Below are positions 45,617 through 54,842 of a DNA stretch of 64,000 nt, piece after piece. The position numbers and the translations under genes are program-made. The DNA is taken from positions 46,705 to 110,704 of the forward strand of contig JAJRPG010000093.1 in assembly GCA_024280855.1 (NCBI GenBank). The letters run 5' to 3'. The stretch comes from Planctomycetota bacterium (GTDB lineage Bacteria; Planctomycetota; Phycisphaerae; UBA1845). The notes below the pieces were generated by a model. That model saw nothing but the letters and a program-made list of their open reading frames with translations. It made no database searches and was not told where the DNA came from. Each line of letters opens with the position of its first letter. Position 1 is the stretch's first letter.

Positions 45617-46185
45617 GTTCAATCGGCCATTGGTAAGCAGCGGGAGTACCCGGCGCTGACACTCTCGGTGATTCACGCGAGAGAGAAGAAGCGTCCGAAG
45701 AACCGAGAGCGTATCGAATGGAAGCTGTTGACCGATCTTCGTGTTGCCAGCCTGCGCACAGCCGTCGAGAAGCTGGATTGGTACGCGCTGCGCGGGAAGA
45801 TAGAAACGTTCTTCAAGATACTCAAGTCCGGCTGCAAGGCAGAGGAAGCCAAGCTACGAACTGCGACACGATTGACCAATCTGATTTCGATCTACAGCAT
45901 CGTGAGCTGGCGGATCTTCTGGCTCTGCATGATAAACCGCACCGATTCTGACGCGCTCGCTGCGATCGTGTTCACCGAGACCGAGCAACGCATACTCGAT
46001 GGCATCGATCCCAAACCACCTGACACAATCAACCCCACCGCGTCGCACTATCTGCTCGCAGTCGCCCGACTGGGCGGGTACATGTCTACGAGCCGCCCAG
46101 CAACATGGTGCTCTGGCGAGGCTTCAACCGCCTCATCGATGTTCACATCGGCTACTGTATTGCGAAAGGAATTGTGGGTAATTGA
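45611..46185 (+). pseudogene. IS4-family transposase, N-terminally deleted and frameshifted
   Basis: Family sequence is clear: SAIGKQREYPALTLSVIHAR, KNRERIEWKLLTDL, YALRGKIETFFKILKSGCKAEE, LTNLISIYSIVSWRIFWLCM. The catalytic Glu region (Y-x-x-R-x-x-IE-x-x-F-x-x-LK) is kept, but the N-terminal DD part is missing. After LGGY (near 46080) the frame shifts; the proper ending continues in another frame as EPPSNMVLWRGFNRLIDVHI through to IAKGIVGN and stops at 46185. Non-functional. Confidence 0.85.
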
Positions 46186-46205
46186 TTGGTTCACCGGACG
46201 GTTAC
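46172..46205 (-). repeat. Right terminal inverted repeat of the deleted IS
   Basis: Reads TTGTGGGTAATTGATT at its inner edge and GACGGTTAC at its outer edge, mirroring the left repeat. The transposase remnant's stop codon (46183-46185) lies inside it, as is common in compact ISs. Confidence 0.85.
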
Positions 46206-46245
46206 GAAATAATCGAGCCGACGTGTTCACTTCGCATGGATATAT

Positions 46246-46500
46246 GAGTGTCCGTACGACGCGTGGATGAAACAGATCGGCCGCAATCTGACCGATCCGT
46301 TCGACGGGTTCTTGGCCGGCTTGCGCTACATCATCCTCGACCGTGACCCGCTCTACACAAACGAGTTCAGAGGATTACTCAAGCAGGCAGGCGTGAAGGT
46401 GATTTGACTGCCCGTAGACAAACGGAGATGTGGTTTGTCGCGAACGGCTTGGTGGCGTACTTCGGCACTATCATCGAGTTGCCGCTTGACAGTGACTGGA
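46246..46500 (+). pseudogene. Remnant of an rve-type transposase
   Basis: One frame gives AWMKQIGRNLTDPFDGFLAG and RYIILDRDPLYTNEF, then LLKQAGVKVI and a stop near 46404; this is the second catalytic Asp block of the rve transposases common in this phylum. Both ends are missing and the sequence after the stop is only weakly similar. It is dead and adds to the insertion-sequence debris right of the efflux operon. Confidence 0.7.
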
Positions 46501-47432
46501 GCCATTGAACAACAAGTGTGTTAGTCGATGGGCGGCAGGTACTGAGTGGCGTGTCAATTTAACATCCTGCTGAATGTTGGGCGGCTACGACTTGGACATC
46601 TTATGCTGGCATCTCAGTTCTTGGACACTACGGCATATGAATTGCAAGGCATATTGTCGGAATCGGACCACTGACAGGCTCTAATCAACGTTTTTTTTGG
46701 GGAGAATGCGTGCCCGACTCCACTGGAAAGGGAGTTGCCCGTGTTGTTATTGACGCCAAAGTGTGCTTGTCGTAAGTCACTCAAGGCGTGGACAAATCAG
46801 AAGTTTCATGTGCCAATGATGTGGGCCAAATTATTCTGGCTGACCATGGCCATAAGTCATGCACCCGGCTTAATCGTGACCTGGCGTCGCGCCATGTTAG
46901 TCGGCTGCACATTCGACGCACTATTGCCATGTCTACTCCTGATAGCTTCGATGATCTTTTTTTTATTCAAAATCGGCAATGTGCGTTTTATGGAAACTAC
47001 TTCAGATCGACGTGCCTGCCTTATTTTTTGCATTCTTATTGGCATGATGCATGTTGACATCAGTCGTGCCAGTGCCGAGCGCGCCATTGTCGTTGAATGT
47101 ACGGAGACCCTTGCACTGACGCTTGTCGCCAGCCGGATGATATTCTTGCGTCACGAGAGCAAGCCATCATGGTCCTCAAATGATAGGCACGCTAGCATTT
47201 TGTCAGGGCATTGTCGCGCGGCAAGAATAGCCTGGTTAGATTCTTTTCCAACTCACTCTTGGTTCATCGTTCATCAAGCGTTACATGAACGAGCTCCGCC
47301 TGTCTGACGATGCGATCCCGCTGCACTCAGCCAAATATAATGGACTAGGTTTTCCTATGGTCAGGTATGCGTTAAGCCTGGCCGCGATAAACCGTTATGT
47401 TGAATCAGACTTTTTTCAGGTGGAGTTTTTCC
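46501..47432. other. Gap before the haem cluster, no convincing gene
   Basis: About 930 bp. A 190-codon frame from a TTG at 46735 exists, but its product has unusual composition (many Trp, Cys and Met), no family signature and no good ribosome site, so I do not call it. A T8 run followed by GGGGAG lies near 46690. The promoter of the haem operon should lie near the right end; none stands out. Confidence 0.4.
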
Positions 47433-49739
47433 ATGTATTCCGCGACAATTCTAGATTTAGATCATGAGCAGGAACACGCTAGTTGTGGGACAGCACACCA
47501 GCCTCATCGCGGCGTATTGCTGATCAACCTCGGCACGCCAGAGGCCGCTACGGCAGCGAGCGTGCGAGAATACTTACGTGAATTCCTAGCCGATCCGGCA
47601 GTCATCCAACTGCCACGCTTTTTGCGATGGCTAAATGTCCCGCTCGGGCGCATGATTGCGCGATTTCGCTGCAAGGCTAGTGCGTCTATGTATCAATCCA
47701 TTTGGTCAGATGAAGGTTCGCCATTATTAGCCACCTCCAACGAACAAGTTTCGGCACTTCAGAAGTTGATGCCGCGTTCATGGGGGGTATATGCTGCGAT
47801 GCGGTACGGAAAGCCATCCATCCCAGAGGTGTTGAAACAAATCGAGAAGGATGGAATCGAAGAACTTGTAATCGTACCCATGTATCCTCAGTATAGTGGC
47901 CCGACGACTGGCACCGCTATAAAGGTTGTCTACGATTACCTACGTCATGATGATCATCTGCTCCAGGTAACGACGCGACTGAGTTGGTATAATGATCATA
48001 GTTATGTGTCCGCCCAGGCGAAACTTCTCCAGCAATATACCAACACCCATGGCCTCACGCCGGATAATACTTACCTTCTATTCTCCGCACATGGTCTACC
48101 CGTTTCCTATGTACGCAAGGGTGATCCTTATCCTAGTCAAATAGCAGAAACCGTTTCACTCGTTACCGATAAGTCTGGTTGGCCTCGAGATCGAATGTCA
48201 ATGGCTTTCCAAAGTCGTTTCGGGCCAGCCAAGTGGCTTGAGCCTTACACTGACTATGTGCTAAAGGACTTAGTTGCCGCAGGCGAGAAGCGCATCCTCG
48301 TGTGTCCAATCAGCTTTACCGTCGATTGCCTTGAGACACTAGAAGAGATTGATGTGCGTTATCGCGAGTTCGTAGAGGGACTTGGCGCGGAACTTTTTCT
48401 GATGCCAGCGTTAAATACGTTTCAACCGTTTATTTCTAGTCTAAAACACCTTGTCCTTCAAGGATGCAGCCCAGTCAACGGCCGGAAAGCACTAGCAGGT
48501 AGCCTCGATCATTCCGGTGGAAACGCCGTGGGGCAATCGTTACGAACCGATTCGTTAATTATGGTAGGTGCTTCGATACCTGGCCGCATAAATATCGGCA
48601 AGGGCCCCCACCTCCACTACACGGATTCTGCCACGCTCAAGAGAATTAAACGTCCCACTTGTGCCGTGCCGGATTTTCTAAAAAGCGTGATCAAAGACGC
48701 CGGTCTGATTGAAGCTTTTGTTTGGAACACTTGTCATCGATTCGAATTATACGGCTGGGTCAGTGGTGATCGTGGTGATATCGAAGCCGAGACTTTCGAG
48801 AAGGCTGCGTCGATCATTCGGCGACAAATGGTTAGTGACGATATCGTGACATCTGAGGATATAAACGTCCTTGTTGGAGTTGATGCCCACCATCACATGC
48901 TTAGAACGGCTTCGGGATTAAACAGCAGCCTGCCCGGTGAGCGCGATATTCTGACGCAGCTTCACGCCGCTCAGCGACTTGCCGAGCAAGCAGAAACAGC
49001 CGGTCCGATTACCGGGGCACTACTTCATCAGGTGGCCAATAGCGATATTACACTACGCAAGCAAACCGCTTGGGGGTCGTACAGCCCTGGCTATGCCCAA
49101 ATAGCACTTCAATATGTGGCTGACCGCATGAAATTCGACTGGCTAAATTGCCGCGTGGCGGTCATCGGAGGGTCAACGACATCGGCTGGTGTCCTACGAG
49201 CCTTAACGGACCAATTCGGTTTACCAAGCAAACAGATAACGCTCGTGCATCGTGGCCATAAAAATGGCAACCATTTGAAAGTGCTGCGAAAGGCTATCGG
49301 CCAGGGTAAGCGAATTCGCGTCCAGAATTACAACGAGGCTGTAGTCGACAGATTAATTAGTGATGTGGACATCGTTATATTTGGTCTGGATAGTGAGACG
49401 CCACTGATCGATGAAGCGCGATTTAAGCGAGTCCGTGGTGCTAGCAGCAAGGCACTAACCATTGTGGATTTCAACACTTTCGGATCTACAGCAGGCCTAG
49501 CGACGCTCCCGAACGTAGCCTTATTGGCGATGGACGAAATTGAAAAAGCGGTGAATGCTAACGCCACCGCATTAAGTACAGATGAAACTTTTTTAGCTGC
49601 GTGCAGTGCCGCCGAGGACTGGATTGCTGACTCAGTTGCCGGGGATACCGTAAATCGAATTGCTAGAACAGTCAAACATAAACTCGATTATCACGAGAAC
49701 AAGCACAGCCCTGTCTCGTCAGGAGGTATAGAATCATGA
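47433..49739 (+). CDS. hemH-hemA: Fused ferrochelatase and glutamyl-tRNA reductase (HemH-HemA)
   Basis: 768 residues from the ATG at 47433 (GGAG site 7 nt upstream); the frame also has an ATG at 47397. Residues ~25-350 are ferrochelatase: GVLLINLGTPEAATAASVRE, LVIVPMYPQYS, the LLFSAHGLPVSYVRKGDPYP signature with catalytic His near 218, and CPISFTVDCLETLEEID. After a ~25-residue linker, residues ~370-750 resemble glutamyl-tRNA reductase: FVWNTCHRFELYGW with the catalytic Cys near 434, ASGLNSSLPGERDILTQLHA, and a Rossmann segment RVAVIGGSTTSAGVLRAL. The usual N-terminal N-H-x-x-A-P-x-x-x-R-E is not evident and TCNR is TCHR, so this half is divergent. The fusion joins the first committed and last steps of haem synthesis. 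HemN overlaps its end by 4 nt. Confidence 0.88.
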   Translation: MYSATILDLDHEQEHASCGTAHQPHRGVLLINLGTPEAATAASVREYLREFLADPAVIQLPRFLRWLNVPLGRMIARFRCKASASMYQSIWSDEGSPLLATSNEQVSALQKLMPRSWGVYAAMRYGKPSIPEVLKQIEKDGIEELVIVPMYPQYSGPTTGTAIKVVYDYLRHDDHLLQVTTRLSWYNDHSYVSAQAKLLQQYTNTHGLTPDNTYLLFSAHGLPVSYVRKGDPYPSQIAETVSLVTDKSGWPRDRMSMAFQSRFGPAKWLEPYTDYVLKDLVAAGEKRILVCPISFTVDCLETLEEIDVRYREFVEGLGAELFLMPALNTFQPFISSLKHLVLQGCSPVNGRKALAGSLDHSGGNAVGQSLRTDSLIMVGASIPGRINIGKGPHLHYTDSATLKRIKRPTCAVPDFLKSVIKDAGLIEAFVWNTCHRFELYGWVSGDRGDIEAETFEKAASIIRRQMVSDDIVTSEDINVLVGVDAHHHMLRTASGLNSSLPGERDILTQLHAAQRLAEQAETAGPITGALLHQVANSDITLRKQTAWGSYSPGYAQIALQYVADRMKFDWLNCRVAVIGGSTTSAGVLRALTDQFGLPSKQITLVHRGHKNGNHLKVLRKAIGQGKRIRVQNYNEAVVDRLISDVDIVIFGLDSETPLIDEARFKRVRGASSKALTIVDFNTFGSTAGLATLPNVALLAMDEIEKAVNANATALSTDETFLAACSAAEDWIADSVAGDTVNRIARTVKHKLDYHENKHSPVSSGGIES

Positions 49740-51175
49740 TTGCCGTTAATAAATCCATTACGCAACCTAAGATTGATATGGACGTCTTTAATCGCTATTC
49801 TGGTATTTCGTTGCCACGTCACGTGTCGTATCCGATGCCAACGTGGTGGCAGCAAATGGGCGTTGAAGATGCGCAGAAAATGTACGAAAAAGATAGCTGT
49901 CAGTTGCCTGGTAGCGACTTCTCGTTATACCTGCATATTCCATTTTGTGAGCGCTTGTGTAAATTCTGCGCATGCAACCGCGTCATCCTTGGTTCAAACC
50001 GCGAAAAGGTTAGGCCCCAGGTCGATCGCTACATTGCCGCCCTAGAAAAGGAGCTGCGCATGTTGGCGGATGCTGTTGGAACACAGCGACCACTGAGGCA
50101 AATTCATTGGGGTGGTGGCAGTCCTACCTATCTTGATGCTGAACAAATTGAACGCGTGCATCAGGCGATTGCGATGGCTTTTCGTATCGCACCGGATGCG
50201 GAAATTGCCATGGAAATTGATCCGCGATCGGCTTCCCAGGAGAAGATGAGGACATTGAAAAGGCTTGGCTTCACACGAATATCTCTGGGTGTGCAGGATT
50301 TCGATGAGGCTACACAGAAGCATGTTCGACGAATACAGCCTTACGAGATGATACGCGACTTCACCGCGTTATGCCGTGAACTCGACTTCCGTAGTGTTAA
50401 CTATGATCTTATTTATGGCATGCCATTTCAGACGCCAGAAACGATTAGAGAAACAGTGAAGAAGACGATCACGCTGGGGCCTGACCGGATCGCGTTTTAT
50501 CATTTTGCCCAGATTCCTGACAAGATTGCCACACAACGCGGCATGAACTTAAGTCAGCTTCCCAACAGTGAATCCAAGCTTGAAATGTTTCAGATCGGAC
50601 TCGAATTGTTCGAAGCAGCCGGTTACGAATTTATCGGGCTTGATCATTTTTCGAAGCCGGAGGAATCACTGGCTAAAAGTGTCACGGAGAACAAAATTCA
50701 GCGTAACTTCCAGGGTATGACCACTGGCGGTGATCTCAATTTGCTAGCAGTGGGCGCTTCTTCCATCAGCCAAATACGCAACATCGGGTTTCTTCAAAAC
50801 ATGAAGAACATAGATGATTATGTTAACGCATTGCAAACCGATCTTTTACCTATTGAGCGCGGCAAGTGGTTCACTGAAGATGATTGCATCCGACAGGCTG
50901 TACTGAGCGACTTGTACTGCATGGCTGAGCTTAATCCAACGTCTATCGAGCAGCGATTCAATATTGAGTTCAAAGAATATTTTGCGAGCGAATTGAAGGT
51001 GTTACAGGAGCTGGCGATAGATGGCCTAGTGGAGATCGGTGCGGACGACGTCATTCGTGTAATTAAACCGCTCGGGCGTGTTCTGTTGCGTAACATCGCT
51101 GCGGTGTTCGACGCCTATCTCGACAAACAGGCTTATCGAGTTGGTGAGCGAGCCAATTTTTCTGTTAATGCGTAA
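49736..51175 (+). CDS. hemN: Oxygen-independent coproporphyrinogen III dehydrogenase
   Basis: 479 residues, start coupled by ATGA to the hemH-hemA gene. Radical-SAM motif CERLCKFCACN (CX3CX2C) near residue 70 in the true-HemN context LYLHIPFCERLCKFCACN, unlike HemW. GGGSPTYL, EIDPRSASQEKM and SLGVQDFD follow the family order. Converts coproporphyrinogen III to protoporphyrinogen IX without oxygen, in the cytoplasm. Presence of the anaerobic enzyme with no HemF nearby fits an anoxic or micro-oxic lifestyle. Confidence 0.95.
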   Translation: MIAVNKSITQPKIDMDVFNRYSGISLPRHVSYPMPTWWQQMGVEDAQKMYEKDSCQLPGSDFSLYLHIPFCERLCKFCACNRVILGSNREKVRPQVDRYIAALEKELRMLADAVGTQRPLRQIHWGGGSPTYLDAEQIERVHQAIAMAFRIAPDAEIAMEIDPRSASQEKMRTLKRLGFTRISLGVQDFDEATQKHVRRIQPYEMIRDFTALCRELDFRSVNYDLIYGMPFQTPETIRETVKKTITLGPDRIAFYHFAQIPDKIATQRGMNLSQLPNSESKLEMFQIGLELFEAAGYEFIGLDHFSKPEESLAKSVTENKIQRNFQGMTTGGDLNLLAVGASSISQIRNIGFLQNMKNIDDYVNALQTDLLPIERGKWFTEDDCIRQAVLSDLYCMAELNPTSIEQRFNIEFKEYFASELKVLQELAIDGLVEIGADDVIRVIKPLGRVLLRNIAAVFDAYLDKQAYRVGERANFSVNA

Positions 51176-51219
51176 CGAGTACGTTCGATCTTTGGTAGTT
51201 TTAATCAGGAGACGATACC

Positions 51220-52266
51220 ATGTTGAGAAATGATCTAGTTCTCCGTGCTGCTCGTCGTGAACGGACCGAGCGTACGCCCGTCTGGATGATGAGACAAGCT
51301 GGCCGAACTGATCCCGCGTACCGCTCATTGCGCGAGCAAGCCAACCTTCCGCAAGAGGCGATTTTCCAAGATGTGGACCTGGCGACGCAGGTGTCTTTGC
51401 TACCGGTGCGTTTCGGCGTTGACGCCGTGATCATTTATCAGGATATCCTCACAATACTCACGCCGATGGGCACGCCCTTTGTGTTTCGCCCCGGACCTCA
51501 CACTGACAACCCCATAGCCACGTCAACGGATATAGATCGTCTGGGTGGTCTTGATCCATCCAACGATATGAGTTTTGTAGGAGATACAATTCAACGAGTG
51601 CGGAAAGAACTCAATGGCGAGATGCCTGTTTTGGGCTTTGCCGGTGCGCCTTTGACGCTAGCGTTTTTCATGCTGGCAGGTAAGAGTCCGGGTACAACGG
51701 CGGGGCTGCCGCAGAAGGCGATGGAAGTCGCACCACAAGCAGTTCATCGGCTATTGGACAAGCTTACGGATGCAACGATCGCCTACCTTGCCTATCAGAT
51801 TGAACAGGGCGTTGATGCATTTCAGTTGTTCGAATCTGTGGCTGACATGCTCACGCCAGCGCAATATGAAACTTTTGCGCATCCATACCATCAGAAGATA
51901 TTTGCCGAATTGAAAGGGCGAGTACCGGGTATGCTTTTTGCTAAAGAACAGCCAAATATCGAGTTAATGGTTGAATCCGGCGCAGAGGTTCTCAGTATTG
52001 GTCGATGCTTGGATCTATCAGAATGCAAGATGCGATTCGGACATAAAGTGGCGTTTCAAGGGAATGTGGACAATATGATTGTGGCGCATGGCACGCTCAA
52101 ACAAATCGATCATGCCGTACATGATTGCGTTCGGGCTGGTGAACAGCATGGGCACATTCTCAATCTAAGCCACGGTTTGCTTAAAGAAACACCTTTTGAA
52201 AACGTTCAGCAAGTAATAAAGTCAGCCAGGCACGCTAGCCACGAGCCTGAGCTACAATCGATATGA
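51220..52266 (+). CDS. hemE: Uroporphyrinogen decarboxylase
   Basis: 348 residues, AGGAG site before the ATG. Signature PVWMMRQAGRTDPAYRSLRE near residue 25 carries the catalytic arginines; GFAGAPLTLAFFMLAG and the late ILNLSHGLLKETPFENV are also family marks. Decarboxylates uroporphyrinogen III to coproporphyrinogen III. Overlaps the next gene by 4 nt. Confidence 0.96.
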   Translation: MLRNDLVLRAARRERTERTPVWMMRQAGRTDPAYRSLREQANLPQEAIFQDVDLATQVSLLPVRFGVDAVIIYQDILTILTPMGTPFVFRPGPHTDNPIATSTDIDRLGGLDPSNDMSFVGDTIQRVRKELNGEMPVLGFAGAPLTLAFFMLAGKSPGTTAGLPQKAMEVAPQAVHRLLDKLTDATIAYLAYQIEQGVDAFQLFESVADMLTPAQYETFAHPYHQKIFAELKGRVPGMLFAKEQPNIELMVESGAEVLSIGRCLDLSECKMRFGHKVAFQGNVDNMIVAHGTLKQIDHAVHDCVRAGEQHGHILNLSHGLLKETPFENVQQVIKSARHASHEPELQSI

Positions 52267-53735
52267 AAGGCGGGTGCATGATGGACGCACAGCGTCGGGA
52301 AGTCCTTGTTGTTGGTGGTGGAATTAGTGGCCTAACTGTAGCGTGGAAATTAAAAAAAGCAGGCGTCGACGTATGCTTGATGGACGCGGCGGCACGCATG
52401 GGCGGGTGTTCGCAAACTACGCATAAAGACGGTTTTCTACTTGAACGAGGCCCATTTAATGTGATGGTTCGAGCCCCATCCTTCGAGCAACTGCTTGAGG
52501 ATGTGGCAGATACTGTATCTGTCGTGCCAGCGGACGATGCCGCGAAGTTGCGTTACATCTATCGTCGCGGGCAGTTGCACGTCGTGCCAACCAACCCACT
52601 TGCGTTGATGACAACAAAACTCCTTTCCCTAGGCGCTAGAGCGCGGCTATTCCGTGGTTTGCTGTGGTCAAAGCGGCCACGATTGAATGAAGAAACAATC
52701 GAACAAGCTGTCTCGCGAAGACTTGGTTATGAGGTGGCCGACACCATAGTCAGTGCGGCAGTCAATGGCATTCTGGCAGGTGACATTAGCAAACTAACCT
52801 TGGCCGCGTGTTTTCCCTCGGGCGCTCGAATAGACGCAGAAATGCGGAGTCCCATCGGTTATGGCCTTCGCAAGGCATTCGCAGGATTGAACAAAAAGCG
52901 ATCAAAACACAAAAGAAAATGGCGTGGGCTTGTCAGCGTGGAAGGTGGGCTTGGTGTGTTTATGGACGCGCTCGCTAGTCGTCTTGGCGATAATTGTCTG
53001 ACAAATTGTCGGGTTACATCAGTCTCACCCGATGATCACGGGTATACTGTCGCCTACGAATCCCCACGCGATAACAAGCGTGGATTGTCGACGCTGAAGT
53101 GTCGCCGGATCGTATTGGCGCTGCCCGTGGCTCAAGCCGCGCACGTTCTTTCGGAGTCGTTTCCAGATGCCGCGTCCGCCCTGGAGCCAATCACCAGTTC
53201 GCCGATAACGATAGTTAATCTTGGTTTTCGTGATAGTGATGTTGGCCATCCTCTCCGGGGGTTTGGCTTTCTTGTCCCGCGCAATGAGGCGGGCATGCCG
53301 GTGTTGGGGGCGCTTTTTTCAGATAGCGTTTTTCCACATCATGCCCCCCAAGGTCACCGACTGATCCGAGTATTTCTCGGCGGAGCGCAACAACCAGAGG
53401 TTAAAGAGTTGACGGATGAACAACTGAAAAACAGAGCGATTGACGGGCTGCGTGACTTGTTGCAGATTACCGGCGTTCCTGTGCTGGTAGACATGATCCG
53501 GTACAGCGCGGCTATTCCGCAATATCATGCTGGTCATCGTGGCCACATAGCTAGGTTCCGTGACGCTGTAGATGCGTGTCCGGGGCTTTACGCCGTCGGC
53601 AATTATCTCGATGGCGCCTCGTTGAACGATTGCGTACGCGTAGCTCATCTGTGTGCAGACAGTATCATCAAGGATACTAGCTGCAGGAGTAATACAATGA
53701 AAGAGGCGCACACGGATAAGCTTGCATTGTGCTAG
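52263..53735 (+). CDS. hemY: Protoporphyrinogen oxidase, FAD-type
   Basis: 490 residues. The FAD-binding motif VVGGGISGLTVAWKLKKAG opens the protein; RMGGCSQTTHKDGFLLERGP is the typical second segment, and the C-terminus has the FAD-contacting YAVGNYLDGASLNDCVRVAH. The first ATG overlaps the hemE stop (ATGA); ATG codons at 52278 and 52281 are alternative starts. HemY-type enzymes use oxygen or another acceptor to give protoporphyrin IX (or act on coproporphyrinogen in some Gram-positives); HemN next door argues for the protoporphyrin route. Confidence 0.93.
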   Translation: MKGGCMMDAQRREVLVVGGGISGLTVAWKLKKAGVDVCLMDAAARMGGCSQTTHKDGFLLERGPFNVMVRAPSFEQLLEDVADTVSVVPADDAAKLRYIYRRGQLHVVPTNPLALMTTKLLSLGARARLFRGLLWSKRPRLNEETIEQAVSRRLGYEVADTIVSAAVNGILAGDISKLTLAACFPSGARIDAEMRSPIGYGLRKAFAGLNKKRSKHKRKWRGLVSVEGGLGVFMDALASRLGDNCLTNCRVTSVSPDDHGYTVAYESPRDNKRGLSTLKCRRIVLALPVAQAAHVLSESFPDAASALEPITSSPITIVNLGFRDSDVGHPLRGFGFLVPRNEAGMPVLGALFSDSVFPHHAPQGHRLIRVFLGGAQQPEVKELTDEQLKNRAIDGLRDLLQITGVPVLVDMIRYSAAIPQYHAGHRGHIARFRDAVDACPGLYAVGNYLDGASLNDCVRVAHLCADSIIKDTSCRSNTMKEAHTDKLALC

Positions 53736-53816
53736 ACTGGTCTGCTACAAGACGCGATGTTAATGAAGCATTAAGAAAATGCCTGTTGGTGGCATACGCA
53801 CGAAGGAGTTTATAAA

Positions 53817-54842
53817 ATGACAAATGTTAACCAATGGCTCCCCCTCGTCAGGCGACCACGTAGGTTAAGACGTAGTCAAGCTATTCGTGATCTCGTGCGC
53901 GAAACCGTACTCCTCCCCAATCGGTTAGTGTTGCCGCAATTTATTATGGAAGGTGACGATACCGCCCAAGCTATAGACGCCATGCCAGGGCGATATCGCA
54001 TGACGATAGATCGCACAATCGCAGAATGCAAAGAGGCCATGACGCTAGGCGTGCAATCGTTTGCACTGTTTCCGCTGGTGTCTGAGTCCTTAAAAACCAA
54101 TGATGGCCGTCAAGCGTTGAACTCGGACAATCTAGTTTGCCGGTCTATCCATGCGATCAAAGAGGCTTGTCCTGGGGCGTGCGTTATCACCGATGTGGCG
54201 CTCGATCCTTATTCGAATGTTGGCCATGACGGTATTGTTAGCCCTCAGGGGACGGTGCTTAATGACGAGACAGTCGAAGTACTTGCGAAAATGGCAGTAG
54301 TCCAGGCTAAGGCAGGTGCCGATATAGTGGCACCATCGGATATGATGGACGGGCGTGTGAAGGCGATTCGAGCAGCCCTCGACGAATCTGGATTCGTTGA
54401 GGTTGGTATTTTGAGTTACACGGCTAAATATGCTTCGTCCTTTTATGGCCCGTTTCGTCAGGCGCTCGAGTCGGCACCTGTGGATGCGCCAAATGTGCCC
54501 AAAGATAAGAAGACCTATCAGATGGATCCCGCTAACTCGCGGGAAGCCATAGCCGAGGCGATGCTAGATGAGGCCGAGGGGGCCGACATGATTATGGTTA
54601 AGCCCGGTTTGCCCTATCTAGATATCATTCATCTGCTTCGCAGCCAAACGACATTGCCAATAGCAGCGTATCATGTCAGCGGTGAGTATGCGATGGTAAA
54701 AGCTGCTGCAAAACTCGGATGGCTAGACGGCGAGGCTTGTATGCGAGAATCGTTAGTCGCACTCGCGCGGGCCGGTGCCAACGTAATTTTTACTTATGCG
54801 GCCCTAGATTATGCACGGTCTTGGCGTGAATCCTTTGCATAA
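53817..54842 (+). CDS. hemB: Porphobilinogen synthase (5-aminolevulinate dehydratase)
   Basis: 341 residues, GAAGGAG site. Catalytic lysines lie in ILSYTAKYASSFYGPF and MIMVKPGLPYLD. The metal segment reads DVALDPYSNVGHDGIV, with Asp residues where zinc enzymes have Cys, so this is the magnesium-type enzyme. Joins two aminolevulinates to porphobilinogen. Its last 34 bp overlap the end of the convergent hemD gene. Confidence 0.96.
   Translation: MTNVNQWLPLVRRPRRLRRSQAIRDLVRETVLLPNRLVLPQFIMEGDDTAQAIDAMPGRYRMTIDRTIAECKEAMTLGVQSFALFPLVSESLKTNDGRQALNSDNLVCRSIHAIKEACPGACVITDVALDPYSNVGHDGIVSPQGTVLNDETVEVLAKMAVVQAKAGADIVAPSDMMDGRVKAIRAALDESGFVEVGILSYTAKYASSFYGPFRQALESAPVDAPNVPKDKKTYQMDPANSREAIAEAMLDEAEGADMIMVKPGLPYLDIIHLLRSQTTLPIAAYHVSGEYAMVKAAAKLGWLDGEACMRESLVALARAGANVIFTYAALDYARSWRESFA

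Larger units (their letters stand above)
45583..46205. mobile_element. Internally deleted IS4-type element with 34-bp inverted repeats
   Basis: 623 bp bounded by 34-bp inverted repeats (two mismatches). Between them lies only the 3' part of an IS4-family transposase. It could move only with transposase in trans. No target duplication is evident in the flanks. Confidence 0.8.

Noticed and set aside
46735..47307. 190-codon frame just before the haem cluster
   Set aside because: TTG start without a good ribosome site, odd composition, no family pattern, and overlapping alternative frames of similar length.
46690..47432. A sigma54 promoter for the haem operon
   Set aside because: Several TGGC or GGCA starts were checked (for example near 47042 and 47187); none has GC at the right distance.
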